A stretch of DNA of 64,000 nt, taken from NCBI RefSeq assembly GCF_029784155.1, contig NC_073693.1, positions 334,082,009 to 334,146,008 on the forward strand, in the 5' to 3' direction. Positions 1 through 11,309 of this stretch are shown in pieces. The stretch is from Uranotaenia lowii. Lineage: Eukaryota; Arthropoda; Insecta; Diptera; Culicidae. The number at the start of each line of letters is the position of its first letter. Within the stretch, counting starts at the first letter, position 1. The notes under the pieces were generated by a model. That model made no database searches and had not been told where the DNA came from. It saw only the letters and a list, made by a program, of their open reading frames with translations. A program made the position numbers and the translations under genes.

Positions 1-394
1 CATGTTAAGTACGTACTTGAATTGGTATGTAAGCAAAAAGTACAATGGTTTTTTCAGAATTATTTAAAATAAAAAGCTCCCATTTTTATTTCTAAATTCG
101 TTTCTGTTGTGTATTTGGGCCGAAGTAACAATTTCTAGAAGAAAACCTAATTTTTTTTTTTTTTTTTTTTTAACAGAAAAAGTTGAACGTTTGAACATGT
201 TCTAATGTTCCTTGAATGAAAAGTCGAATGCTACCTACATTAACACGAACTAAATATTGAAGTATTTTAGCAAATCTTTCAATTGGTTTTGATTCGATTA
301 ATAAAATACCAATCCGTGTCACATTACCACGTGCTGTGTACAAATCAAATAAGCAAGAAAAAAACACATCTAGGTTGCATATCGCCCCACGTGT
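1..394. other. AT-rich sequence, no gene seen
   Basis: Unique-looking AT-rich sequence with a poly-T run near 151-171. I see no exon with splice signals, no tRNA and no terminal repeat in this stretch. Confidence 0.6.
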
Positions 395-874
395 TTGAGA
401 AACAGGCGCCTGTTGTTAAATTTTCCAGCAATCAATGAACAGTGTGCTTTGGTTACCATCCTCTTGCGACGACGTTTGCTCGCCCATGGAGACGAAAAAC
501 AAACCCCTCAAAGAAAATATGCTTGGTTGAGAAATACGCGCCAAAATATTCCTACTGATCAGTATGCTATGCCTGGGTTACTATCCTTTTGCGACGTTGG
601 CCGCGACGCCTCGACCATAGAGACGAAAAACAAACCGCCCAAAGGAAAAAAAAATCTCAAGAAAATGGATGTCATGACTTTAATTTGTTTCGAAAAACTA
701 CAAATTTTGTATGGAAGCCTCTCCTTCCTTAAGTCGGATGGAGTTTTGACTATTACAGAAACCATCCCCGGCCTCAAAAACCCTCAGATGCCAGTTTTGA
801 CGATGATCGGTTCAGTAGTTTCCGAGTCTATAGGGAACAGACAGACAGACAAACATTCATTTTTATATATATAG
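395..874 (+). mobile_element. Decayed dispersed element ending in TATATATAGAT
   Basis: The right end reads AACAGACAGACAGACAAAC, then CATTCATTTTTATATATATA-GAT. From general familiarity with insect genomes, this kind of terminus recurs in dispersed repeats. The block containing GCCCATGGAGACG, then CCC(C)TCAAAG and ATGGATG-C/T-CATGACTTT recurs at 1985-2075, and a looser version lies inside the 60.7-62.2 kb element, so these three are one family. An open frame spans much of the segment but has no recognisable domain and is probably chance. Class (non-LTR 3' region, SINE or Helitron-like) is not resolved from the sequence alone. Confidence 0.55.
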
Positions 875-930
875 ATAAGTTATCAAAGTTTCTTTTGCTA
901 CTATAGTTAAGCTTCAAACTTAGTTTTCAA

Positions 931-1122
931 TTAAAACACACCACTTTTCCTACACTCAGGATACACCTTCTGACCTTCCAAACATAATGCTGAACCATTT
1001 TGGAGATGAAGTTCTTCAAAGCTCGATGATTCATTTCTTAAAGGCGCATTTGCACTTGCTCCACCATTTGAATTGTCGATGTTATTATTATTTTCAATAT
1101 TTTCAAGGTGTTTCAAAAATTT
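931..1122 (-). CDS. Candidate coding exon, unknown product
   Basis: On the minus strand a 63-codon open stretch starts after a possible acceptor (T-rich tract then AAAG, AG at 1123-1124) and ends at a stop after ...CRKSGVF. The peptide is Asn/Ser-rich and acidic (around ENNNNIDNSNGG and NESSSFEELH), then has two cysteines spaced as in ALCLEG...YPECRK. No family is recognised. The acceptor phase (0) matches the phase-0 donor of the signal-peptide-like exon at 3131-3208 on the same strand, so the two could be joined by a ~2-kb intron. This is inference; the acceptor is weak and the frame could be chance. Confidence 0.22.
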   Translation of the reverse strand, partial: KFLKHLENIENNNNIDNSNGGASANAPLRNESSSFEELHLQNGSALCLEGQKVYPECRKSGVF

Positions 1123-1325
1123 CTTTAAAAAAATTTGCTTTCACTTGAATATCAATCCCAAAAACTCACTTTTCAACATAAAAAAAAGGTGAGGGGGGTC
1201 GAAAGTATCTTCAATACGTTTATCAAAAACATACTTTTTATAGATTTAATTAAACAAATTGCCCAAATAAGCCCAAATAACAATTTCTAAAACAAGAAAT
1301 AACTTATTCATTTGCTTAAGTGAAC

Positions 1326-1570
1326 GGGCCGCAGTCCGTGGCGTAGAGGATAGCCTTCAAGTCTTCTAAGCCAGCGGGTATGAGATCGAATCTCGGTCAC
1401 GGCATACATAGTACACTTTCTGTGGGCTGGTGGTTTTAGCATATGTAAGATGCTAGCCATTATATTCACGAAAGATGTACGCTTAAAGTTAATAAAAAGG
1501 AATCTCTTCGAGGAAACATCAAGTTTCATTGAGATCCTGTATGTGTTTATGTTCGTTTTTTTCAAATGCA
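1326..1570 (+). mobile_element. tRNA-derived SINE-like repeat
   Basis: The 5' part resembles a tRNA: an A-box-like TGGCGTAGAGG at about 1339-1349 and a B-box-like GATCGAATCTC at about 1384-1394, with spacing typical of an internal RNA polymerase III promoter. The outer bases CCGTG and CACGG can pair as a shortened acceptor stem. A non-tRNA body follows, running to about 1570 and ending in a T-rich segment. It cannot form a perfect cloverleaf, so a functional tRNA is unlikely; a SINE head is the best reading. Confidence 0.5.
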
Positions 1571-1984
1571 AATCCTCACATTTTGTTATAAAAAGTTATT
1601 TATTTTATTGATAAAACTCACAAATGCTTAAAAAAACGAAAATTTTCCTGTACTCGGCCTCTTAATACATCAGTGCTATCTTATCTAGTTTGAAACTAGC
1701 TCTTGCTCGGTTCATGTTTCTATTCATTTTCATCATTTTTATTTAATGTTCTAAAATTTATCTAAAAGGCGCTTGATATATCTTCATTTTAGTCTTTTTC
1801 TCTTGTTAACCTGTTGTATTAGTTCTTAATCTTAGGCGTATTGGATTGGAAAAAAAGAATGTAAAGCTTCCCACTTAATATTTTTCAAACGTCAGAAAAT
1901 TCTAACTATACAAAATAAATATGGTAATATAATTGAAAATCGTTTGAATGTTTTTTTGTCAATCGGCCTTTGCCGATTACTTTT

Positions 1985-2075
1985 ATCAATCATGGGTTTC
2001 GCCCATGGAGACGGAAAAAACCCTTCAAAGGAAAGAAAATTTCAAAAAAATGGATGCCATGACTTTTTAGTTTTA
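1985..2075 (+). repeat. Fragment of the 395-874 repeat family
   Basis: Shares GCCCATGGAGACGG-AAAA, CCCTTCAAAGGAAAG and AAATGGATGCCATGACTTTT in the same order and spacing as the copy at about 483-683. The right terminus (TATATATAGAT) is not found downstream, so this copy is truncated. Confidence 0.5.
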
Positions 2076-2144
2076 GATATTGGCAAAAAAAAAAAATTTA
2101 TATACTACGGAGAGTTGTTAAAACATTGTGTATTTTTTATTTGA

Positions 2145-3050
2145 TAGAAACCTATTCTCATGCCTACAGAATATTCTAAAAATTACTTCATGAGAATTTG
2201 TTGAGCCATTTCGGAGGAAATGTCAGACTAACACCATTACACGACAATTTTAAATTATAGTGTATTTATAGTTAACAGAAAAGTCTAAACATTTGAAATA
2301 CACCAGCATCAGAATTCCATAGACACAATTTTCCCTTATGTTTGGATACCGTGCCGCTTTAAGACCTACTCAAATCCTAAAGAAATATATAAAATCAGAA
2401 TTTTTATATTCAGAAGAAAACAAATAATCAAGAAAACAATTTTGAATCTAAGTTTAAAATAAATGCACAGTGAAAAATAAAAAAAAACATTGATATTCGT
2501 AGATTAATATGATAATTCAAAAATGCTTAGTTTATCTCGAATATTTGCAACGAAAAAAAAAATTTGTGTACAGATTCATAGCTCATAAATAGTTAAGTCT
2601 TTGTTAATTTATGATATTTTATTTCAATATCATTTTTTTTTTTCAAATGAAGCGCTAGTTAAAAATCCCAAGTATGGAAATTTGGAAAAAATGGCTAAAA
2701 ATCCATTATTCATGTCTCCAAGAAAAAATTGGAAGAGACCTTCAAGAGAGAAAATAATTTTCCGAAGCATCAGATCAAAATGTAGATTTGAATTTCATTT
2801 GTAATTTGAGGAATATCTTTGCCTGATGCGTTCAAAGTGGTTATCAGAAGTATGGACAAGTTCATAAGTGGCAAACCTGTGCAAGATACGAAGGAACTTT
2901 AAAATATACAAATTTTAAGTCGGATTGAACAAAAAGTATTAAGAACCTTGGAAAATTAAATAGACTCAATGCCAAACCAAATACTTGACATTATTCTGAT
3001 AACAGGTACTTTATACAGTCGTTAATTATGACTGTTTTTGGTTTGTTAAT
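2145..3050. other. AT-rich spacer, no gene seen
   Basis: Low-complexity AT-rich DNA with short A and T runs. Open frames here are short and lack splice-site context or protein-like composition. Confidence 0.55.
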
Positions 3051-3130
3051 CATTAATTTTGATGTTTTCTTATTAAAACATGCGGTGCAGCGCATTTCCC
3101 CCTAAAAATGTGGATTTTCATTTTACTCAC

Positions 3131-3208
3131 CTTATGAGGATAGAATTGTTCTGGAACGAACGAGCCACTGAACTGCCCTAATATGTGAAAAAGGCCCAGT
3201 AGCAGCAT
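3131..3208 (-). CDS. Candidate first coding exon with signal-peptide-like N-terminus
   Basis: On the minus strand an ATG at 3208 opens 26 codons that run exactly to a strong splice donor, CATAAG|GTGAGT (GT at 3130-3129), in phase 0. The peptide begins MLLLGLFHILG, a short hydrophobic stretch like a signal-peptide core, followed by QFSGSFVPEQFYPHK. The frame stays open upstream to about 3355, so a longer N-terminus is possible; the hydrophobic start favours the ATG at 3208. The exon is too short to name a family. A possible partner exon with matching phase is at 931-1122 on the same strand. The local GC content is higher than in the flanks. Confidence 0.42.
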
Positions 3209-3440
3209 GGCGATGCTACGCGCATTAACGGATGTTATGCGCACCAAAAAAATTTGGGTTTTTCTCGGGTCTCGGGTTTTCCAAAGGGTCAAGACAAATT
3301 TAGCCCTCGGTTCGGCCTCTTTTTCCCAACCAACCACCATCGGAGACGGTAACAAGTCAGCGGCCCATGTGGCCTGAGTCTAAGGCCGGAATGGCCAGTG
3401 TCGGAGGTTATCCATTTTAAGTTATTTGTCATTATACAAT

Positions 3441-4208
3441 AAACTGAGTCGATTTGGGGTCATTTTTGAATTTCTCAAACCCTGAGGGCCTTAAAACCTT
3501 CGTTTTGGTCCAAAACTCATTCATAATTTTTTTGCAGAATTTTTAAGTAGCGTTTACATGAGTAAATTAGAACTTTCAGATTTGTATGGGAAAATTGAAT
3601 ATTTTGTACCGACCATCAACATCATTTTTGATTCTTCTGTGGAACCGAGCCAGCTCATGGTTTTTGTGCCAATTTATAAATCCTTTGAAGGAAATTTTCC
3701 ACTGAACAACTTTGTCGAACATCATAACTCTTTGGGCATTGATAAACAATAAATTCAATTGACAGCACTGCTGGGTGCCTAGTGAGGTATTGCAGAACCA
3801 CTTTTCATGCCATACTTCGTGGGGCACAAGCAGTGGTGTCAATTGAGTTTATTCTTTATCAATCCAAAAAGACATGCACCTATTAAACAGCTAGTAACTT
3901 TTTTATCTAATAAGATACGAAGTTATGACATTCGACAAAATTATTCAGTGGAAAATTTCCTTTAAAGAATTAACAAATTGGCACAAAAACCATGAGCTGG
4001 CTCGGTTCCACAGAAGAATAAAAAATGATGTTGATTTTTCAGTACAAAATATTCAATTTTCCCATACAAACCTAAAAGTTCAAATTTACTCATGTAAACG
4101 TTACTTAAAAATTCTGCAAAAAATCATGGATTAGTTTTGGACCAAAGTTAAGCTTATAAAACCCCAGGGTTTGAGAAATTCAAAAATGACCCCAAATCGA
4201 CTCAGTCT
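3441..4208. repeat. Head-to-head inverted pair of a dispersed repeat (foldback-like)
   Basis: The left arm (from 3441, ACTGAGTCGATTTGGGGTC) and the right arm (ending at 4208, GACCCCAAATCGACTCAGT) are reverse complements over nearly their whole length and meet near 3820. The left arm lacks about 55 bp that the right arm and the single-arm copy at 62564-62986 both keep (the segment with TTATTAGACAAAAAAGTTA in the 62.8-kb copy). A further short copy is at 32531-32618. No transposase is visible. Open frames within the arms correspond on opposite strands only because the arms mirror each other. Confidence 0.85.
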
Positions 4209-4269
4209 ATTATACAGTCCACTAAATAGTTTATAATGTTTTTGAGAATGAGTGTGTTTTATTTCACCA

Positions 4270-4560
4270 AATAATATCTGATGCTATCGATCCATGCCAT
4301 CAGGGGCGATCCTGAACATGGTCCTTCGAGCCGGATCAAAAACCAATGGATAGCATCAGTAAGTACGCACGGTATGGAATGTATGAGTGTGTATGAGATC
4401 GTGTGTGAGAGTTTGTTTGTTCAAATTCAATCTTGTCCAGTGAAAAAAGGCGGATAGAATGGAGAGTGAAGCTGAATATAGAATCTTTTAGATAATCTTT
4501 GAGCTCGTAGTAATGTCATAGAATGTTTAATTCGGTTTAAATAAAATGTTCAACTTAGGT
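4270..4560 (+). mobile_element. Possible LTR-retrotransposon leader/LTR remnant
   Basis: Contains GATCCTGAACATGGTCCTTC and GAGCCGGATC, wording reminiscent of the post-primer-binding-site leader of insect BEL/Pao- and gypsy-type retroelements. A TG-rich stretch (GAGTGTGTATGAGATCGTGTG) and an AATAAA at about 4543 follow. TGATGCTATC at 4271 and GATAGCATCA at about 4351 form a short inverted repeat. No gag or pol frame and no second LTR are found, so the class is tentative. Confidence 0.25.
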
Positions 4561-4599
4561 CATTGATTAACAACATACAATAACCAAGGAATTCATTAA

Positions 4600-5330
4600 A
4601 CTTATCTCTTCAGATACATCTAGACCAGGAGGGAGTTCTCCTTAAAATCGATACTAACAGTAAATTTGCAATATTAATTCTTAAATTGAAAAATGGATGC
4701 AAAACTCTTAAATTTAAGGAATCATTTTTATTTGGAAGCAACTTTTGAAAAACGGGTTTATTTCTAAATCGGAGAACTCCCAATGCAAAACGAAATTTAA
4801 AATTTAATTTCTGTAAATGGTATTTTAAACAGGTTATTAAATGATTTTTTTATATGATCATGATCTGTAATGTTCGCTATGAATAAATAACCATATCATG
4901 GATTTAGTGAAAGATTCTCATTTCACTCATCAGTTTTCACTTCAAAAACTTCCTTACGGATTGTGATATACCAAAACAGTATCAGTCAAATTTGGTTCCG
5001 TTTGCTTGATTACTTATCAAACAAACAACAGCAACAATAATTCTGTATATTTTGGATTCCATCTGTTCTTAAAAAATGATAAATAAGGACTTGTTTGCTT
5101 GATAAATTCTTGAGTTCTTCTACTATTTGAGTTTTTGTTTGTGTATAATAGCAATTTCCTTTTTAATTAAGACATTATAAAATATGTTATTGAAAAAAAA
5201 TTTAATGAGTTTTTCGGGGAATTAAGATTAAGTTATGAAAATTGTACTTGCGAAACTTGAAAATTTTCAAACATTTTATATGTATTACATATTATGAATA
5301 AATATATATTCCAAATAATCTGATGGGTCA
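4600..5330. other. AT-rich spacer, no gene seen
   Basis: AT-rich DNA with no open frame of protein-like composition, no terminal repeat and no tRNA-like boxes that I can see. Confidence 0.5.
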
Positions 5331-5639
5331 ACTGGCATTATAAATTAACAAATTAATGTAACCATGAGATGCATCCAGGCTCAGTTAGCTATCCATTTAA
5401 ACCATCCTAACCCCGGCAAGTTTCTGGATTAAAATTTGTGGAAGTTCGCAGTCCACATTCATTTACATATGCACAAACCCAGAAACACCTGTCGGCATAT
5501 AATTCCCCATTTCCGGATCATTCCTGGGTTCCGATAGATTGTCGAAAGGTGGTCCCACCAAAGGATAGTATAATTGGAAGGAGGGAACTAATTTGCTGCA
5601 TATTTCATGTGGGATCAGTTTGTGCAACGACTCACATGT

Positions 5640-5790
5640 ATGATTGTAGATACTATTCAGGCACTAGACACCGGCAGCATAACCCTCAGCAATTTGGTTC
5701 CGGTTGGTTCCCTCGGGAACAATTTAGCAATTCCGAATGGCCCGGATCCCCCGGATTTCCCCGGAAGAGCCAGTGACGAAAACTACAACG
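5640..5790 (+). CDS. Candidate coding exon ending at a GTGAGC donor, unknown product
   Basis: An open frame running through an ATG at 5640 reaches AACTACAACG|GTGAGC (donor GT at 5791). A possible acceptor is CTATTCAG at 5653-5660. Third codon positions are mostly G or C (for example GAC ACC GGC AGC) in a window that is otherwise AT-rich, which is what real coding sequence tends to look like here. The peptide is Gly/Pro/Asp-rich toward its end (PNGPDPPDFPGRASDENYN) and looks like an unstructured linker; no family is recognised. The flanking 5330-6000 block is also GC-richer than background and could instead be a conserved non-coding element. Confidence 0.33.
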
Positions 5791-6029
5791 GTGAGCCACC
5801 ATCATCGAGCCGAGCCAATAAATCATTCGACAAATGGGATATTGGCACTGACTGGCGTTGGCAGGTCTTTGGGAAATTTCTGCAAATTTCGGCTCTGCAA
5901 CCGATATCCTGGATTGCACTTATTGTTCCATTTAGCTGCTGAAGAATTGGGAAAGCCAATTTGGAAATTTTCCCAATGATTTACTTTCGGGGCTCTCGTT
6001 TTTGTTAAGCATTGGAAAAAGGTCACAAA

Positions 6030-7230
6030 TTATATTCCAATTGTGTTTCATGCATTTTTTGTCAAATTTAAAATAAAATTTTATTTAAAACGTACGTAAA
6101 GTCGACAACTTGACAGGAAAGCTCTAGGTAAAGGAAAGACACTACTTCAAAATAAATTAAAAAAAATTTGGAATCCAATAAACTTAGTTTCTACATTTAG
6201 CAAAAACAAAAAGCTTTCACTTATAAGAAAAAAATGAAACGCCTCATCAATCCATCTCGTAAACCAGCTGTACCCAACATGTATGAAAAGTAATATCGCA
6301 TTCCTTTTACGGAAACGGGCTACCGGTTTTATTGCTAGGGAAGTCACTCATATGCCAAGGAACAGTTCAAACGAAGATGTTTTCTGTTAATGTTTAATTT
6401 TTACTGTCTCTTCTACACGGTTTTCCAGTAGCTTTCTGTCTCTTTAATTTGGTCTCTTTGACACACACATGCACACACACATGCACACACACATGAACTT
6501 CTGCCATCATTGACTTCAATTTTGTAACATGCGTCTAATCCTGATATTCTTTCCATGGAAATAAAGATTGAGTAGCCTGAAGCGTTCAAGACGATATGGC
6601 AATGGTGGACCAAAACCCAAAAGATCATTTTTGAAGCGGAGATTTTTTTAATTTCACTTAAAATGAATCACAACTTATAATCAGGTACCGAAATAAAAAT
6701 TAAGGAAACAATTTTTTGAAGACATTTGAACAAAATTTTAAGAATAATAAACTAATCAAACAACAAACATGAGTCGAACACATGAATTGTTATTGAATAC
6801 CAATTGATTGCATTCAGAAATATTAATTGGTCTTCTTTAAACTACATGATAGAAATTTTACGGTGATTCAAAAAAAAAAAAATCAAAAATTAAAAATTAA
6901 AAATAATGATATGTCTGAAATGGTTTTAACTGTGTAGAAAAGTAAACACTAAGCTTCATAAAAAAAATTGTATTCAGTGGTCAATTACATGTTTATATAA
7001 TTGAAAAAATTCGATTTGTTTGGTCTCCTCGAAACTTCCTATTAAGAAAAAATAAGAAAAATTACAGTGCCACAAATCGTTTCATGCATCGAATGATAAA
7101 ATTTTAAAGTTAATAATTTTTAAATTTTTAAAATGAAATCAAAAGTTATTGTTTGCGTTGATAAAAAAAACCGATGCACTATTTTTTTTTTATTATCAAT
7201 CCAATTATCTATCAAATATATGCTATGCTT
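6030..7230. other. AT-rich spacer with a small CA-type minisatellite
   Basis: Mostly AT-rich unique sequence. The only structure noted is three tandem copies of a 12-bp ACACACACATGC unit at about 6461-6495. Open frames are short and not protein-like. Confidence 0.55.
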
Positions 7231-7695
7231 AAGGTTGCCAGATTGCTCAGTTTTATCCGGGTTTGCCCGAATATTTAATACATAATTTGACAAAAGTCCG
7301 GCCCGGTCCGGTTGCCCAGATTTCATTGAATTAAGCCCGGACTTTGCCCGGATTTATTCACTTTAATAGCCACACAAACAGAAAAACAAAATTTAATGTC
7401 AAAATTTTTATTTATGCGCCTTAATCGAAATTTTTTGAGCAGGTTTTATAAAAATAATCATGAGACGTTTTTCGAAAGTTTTAAAATAAATTAAAAAAAA
7501 TGCTGATGAAAAATAAAGTTTTTTTTTCTTGATTTGTGTGGAGTAATTTCTGCATTTTGACAAAATTTGCCAGGATATTGCCTGGATTTTTGGTCGACAT
7601 TTTAAAATCAAATGCCCGGATTTGGCCAGGTTTAAAGATAAAATTGCCCAGATTTGTATGGCCCGTGTACGTGCTGAAAAAGTTCTGACAACCTT
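7231..7695. mobile_element. MITE with AAGGTTG(C/T)CAGA terminal inverted repeats
   Basis: The left end AAGGTTGCCAGATT and the right end TCTGACAACCTT are inverted copies. The interior repeats the words GCCCGGATTTG and GCCCGGACTTTG many times in both orientations. No transposase frame is present. A target duplication is not clear. The ATCTATCTATCA minisatellite begins within about 15 bp of the right end. Confidence 0.65.
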
Positions 7696-7696
7696 A

Positions 7697-7999
7697 GCTA
7701 TTCTATATATCTATCAATCTATCTATCAATCTATCTATCAATCTATCTACGAGTCTATCTATCAATCTATCTTTAAATCTATCTATCAATCTATCTATCA
7801 ATCTGTCTATCAATCTATCTATCAATCTATCTATTAATCTATCTATCAATCTACCAATCAATCTATCTATCATTCTATCTATCGATCTATCTTTCAATCT
7901 ATCTATCAATCTATCTATCAATCTATCTATCAATCTATCTATCAATCTATCAATCTATCTATTAATCTATCTATTAATCTATTTATCTTTCTATCTATA
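7697..7999. repeat. Minisatellite, 12-bp unit ATCTATCTATCA
   Basis: About 24 imperfect tandem copies of ATCTATCTATCA with variants such as CTATTAATC and CTACGAGTC. Both strands stay open over parts of the array because the period is a multiple of three. Peptides such as (YQSI)n and (DRLI)n are artefacts of the repeat and not genes. Confidence 0.95.
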
Positions 8000-10970
8000 T
8001 ATCAATATTTAGATGTCCCGAATACATGCGAAAAAATATCTGTAAAGCTTAGGTTAGAATAATTCCGGATGATGTGGTTTCAACTTTGCTTATAAACATT
8101 CAAATTCGATGTCTGTGGTAAAAATTCGGATTCCGTATCCAGTTTATTGTTACTCAACATCAGTTTGGATCATCGTTGTGAAAATTCCTGATCTTGGTTT
8201 TGCTTTAAAAACTTCAGTATTCGAAACTCATCATTTCGGAATATGAAAAGGAAATAATTAAAATTACAAATCAATTTTCATTTAGATATTTTTATTTTTA
8301 ATTTCCTTGCAAAATTGAAACTGAAGAAAGTTTCTAACGATGATAAAGAATTCAAAACTCTGAAATAGTTTAATCTTTCACCATTTTCATGCAGATTCAC
8401 TAGTTGAATTTCGAATAAATAACTGAAGAAAGAATTCACATTGAAAGCCAAAAATTCTTAATTTAAATCAAAGATTTTTGGTTGAGATTCTGATCCAAGT
8501 TGCGCTTTTTGGCTAAAAATTAGTAAGAATTGTAATTTGAAACTTTGATTGAAAAATCGTTCTAAATTAAGAATTCAGATTTCAAATTTAGGTGCTAAAG
8601 GCAGTTCTCAGATTCGAAATCAAAATTAAAAATTCAGGTATAGCTCGAAGTAATTTGTAGTTATCAAGAATCAAATATTAATGTAAGAATTTCATTAAGG
8701 ATTCGAATTACATTTGATCGCTATTTCATAATTTTGATTCTGGATTCAAAATTATCATTTTTTATTCAATCAGATTCACTTGAGAACACAAACTGAGTAA
8801 ATCACAAATAAAAAATAAAATAAGGTTTTTGAGAAACCTAGATTTTATTTTTTATTAAATTTCTCAGGTTTTTATCATGAAATAATTTTTAATGATTATT
8901 TTTTGTGGCCAAAGAACTTGTAGTTTATTTTCAATACAAAATTCAACTGTAAACATTTTTTAATAGTTTTTTTATATAACATTATTTGAATTGCAGATTT
9001 TTCTTACACAAAGTTTCAAACAAAATCTTTAATTTTAATCGAATTTACAATAGTGAAAAATAAACTGATTTGAACCAAAAACTTAATCTCTCTCTCTCTT
9101 ACTTTTATTTCTAAATATTTGTTTAGTTTCCACCAATGATTCAAATGGTCATGCTTGTGGTCAGAAAGAATAAACTTTCTACTTTCAAATTTAAGTGAAT
9201 ATTAAAAAAAAAATTACTTAAATTGGAATCTATAAATCGTTTTTTATTTTTTTTTATTTCTTGAAAAAAATTCTCAATCTTTAGAACTGATTTTCGAAAC
9301 ATGGAAAATAATATAAAAACCTTAATTTGATTGTAAAATGACCTTCGATTTGGTTGTACACAAAAAAAAATTAAGGTTATTGAACTAATAAAAAAACACC
9401 TCAATTTGTCGAATATTAATCAAATCCAATCTAAATTTGCATTTACAGATTTGTCAATTTTTTAAAAATGGTTTTGGATGATTGATAAAACATTCAAAAG
9501 TGATGTTAGAAAAGCTACACAAACACCAAAATTTAAAGGTTTCAGTTAAAAATCTGATGTGCATACGTGTATTCTACATTGAAGATCGTGCTGAAAAATG
9601 TTGACAAGTATCGCTTTATTCTTATATAATTATTAATTCTTGATTTTCTTCCATGTATTAAACGAATTTAACAAAGAAAACTCAATTTCCTCTTGGGAAA
9701 ATTATAGATTTTATATTCAAAAACGATTTTTATTAGTTAATTTTAAAATTCGAAAGCTGCTGGTGAGGAAAATTTCAAATTTCAAATAGTTTTCTTTAAA
9801 TTTTTCGTTGTATGTTTTGAAATAATGTCTAGATTTGGTTGAGATTTCCCCCATTGATTCCAAATTTATCCTTAAAAAAATCGCGCAGACTTGCACGATC
9901 ATCAGGATACGTGTGGTGGAAAATTGATCGTTCTTTGAAGAACAATTTAGAAGATATCTTGCTCAAATTTGATCGTCATCTTAGCATCTGTTTCGAAATG
10001 TTGTATACCAGAATTCACTGGAATTCATTCTCTTTTTTATAAACACCCTATTTAGAAGCGATGCATGATCTGATGTCCTTTTGAAAACCATCCGATCTTT
10101 CAATGGAGCGCACTGAAATGATACTGAACTGTTGAAAGCTTAGATAGACAAGTAACCCATACTTGAAAATCTTATGCGTTACACATCTGGTTGAAGATAA
10201 TCAACTCGAAATTATGATGGGCGTTTTGATGAAAGTAATAGATTGAGTATTTGTTTCACCAAATTGTTGAAAAGCTAGAGTGTTGGAGCTGAAATAAATT
10301 GAATTTATGATCAGAAAATTTTGTAAAATTTTAAAGTTTGCTTATAATGTAAAACATAATCCCAAGAGCGGCAAATTTTCAAAGTCACCTTTATTTCACG
10401 AGACAAATAAACAGAATAAATTAAAAATAATTTTTTTTCTTAAATTTTTAAGAATATTTTTAAAGAATTGTATGTAAATCTGAAATATGTGGTCTTTGCT
10501 TCTAAATTTTTGGTTTGAAGTGAGATTTCAGAGCAGTTCGGAGTTTACCTGAAAAACTTCTACATTCTCAAACTAGTTTGTCTTAATAAGATTATTTGAA
10601 TTTTACTTTGCGTTTTGAGGGTGTCTTCAAAGTTTATTTAAGATTACCTTAATCTAAGTTTTATCTTTAAAAGTTTTTTTTTAAATTGGAATTCTTCGAA
10701 AAATAACTTGTTCTGCTTAGCCACGCCAGCGATCATGGAATTCAAAATGCATAGTTTGAAACCAAATTTAAAAAATACGAAATTCTTCTAGGATCGATTT
10801 CATAAAATAAAAAACCTGTAAAGGAAGCATTTCGAGTTCAATGATTAAAGGTGGATATGAGTAGTCGATCAAGCTAAGCTAGCTCAAATTGGAATTCTCC
10901 AAAAAAAAATTAAATTGTATACTGCAATATTTCATTTGTGTTTTCTAAAACGAGTTTTAAAGCACTAATA
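8000..10970. other. AT-rich region with degenerate ATTCAGATTT-like words
   Basis: Between about 8100 and 8760 the words AATTCAGATT, GATTCGAAAT and AAAATTCGGATTC recur irregularly on both strands, resembling a decayed version of the 13-bp satellite at 39.2-40.9 kb. The rest (8760-10970) is AT-rich with no gene, tRNA or terminal repeat seen. Confidence 0.45.
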
Positions 10971-10973
10971 AGC

Positions 10974-11305
10974 GAGGATGTCAAAAAACTCAGTGTTTTC
11001 GATAAAAAAAAATCAAATTCTGTGATTTGAACCTTGAATTCTGTGACGCTGTTTCTTTTAAATTAATTTGGATATCATGTGAAACATCAACAATTTTCAA
11101 ACAACTAACAGTTTAAATAGAGAAAAAAATCAATTAACATTACCTTCTTTTAACTTTTCATGAATAAGATTCATGATCTAGGTATCTGTACAAAATTAAG
11201 AAAATCTGTTAAGTCTGTTGAAATTTTCTGTAACACAGATTCTGTGATGAAATTTGCTCAAAATTATGTGATACTACAGGTTTTTCGGTGATTTTGACAA
11301 CTTTG
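10974..11305. mobile_element. Degenerate MITE, relative of the element at 33213-33574
   Basis: Near the left end are GGATGTCAAAAAACTCAG and AATTCTGTGATTTG; near the right end are ACACAGATTCTGTGATGA, TTTTTCGGTGATTTTGACAA and CTTTG. These match the order of words in the better preserved MITE at 33213-33574 (CAAG-A/G-TTGCCGAAAT termini, CTGTGAC, ACACAGATTCTGTGATGA). No target duplication remains. Confidence 0.5.
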
Positions 11306-11309
11306 TTTA

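Noticed and set aside
7622..7945. Repetitive (YQSI)n and (DRLI)n frames
   Set aside because: Explained by the 12-bp ATCTATCTATCA minisatellite.
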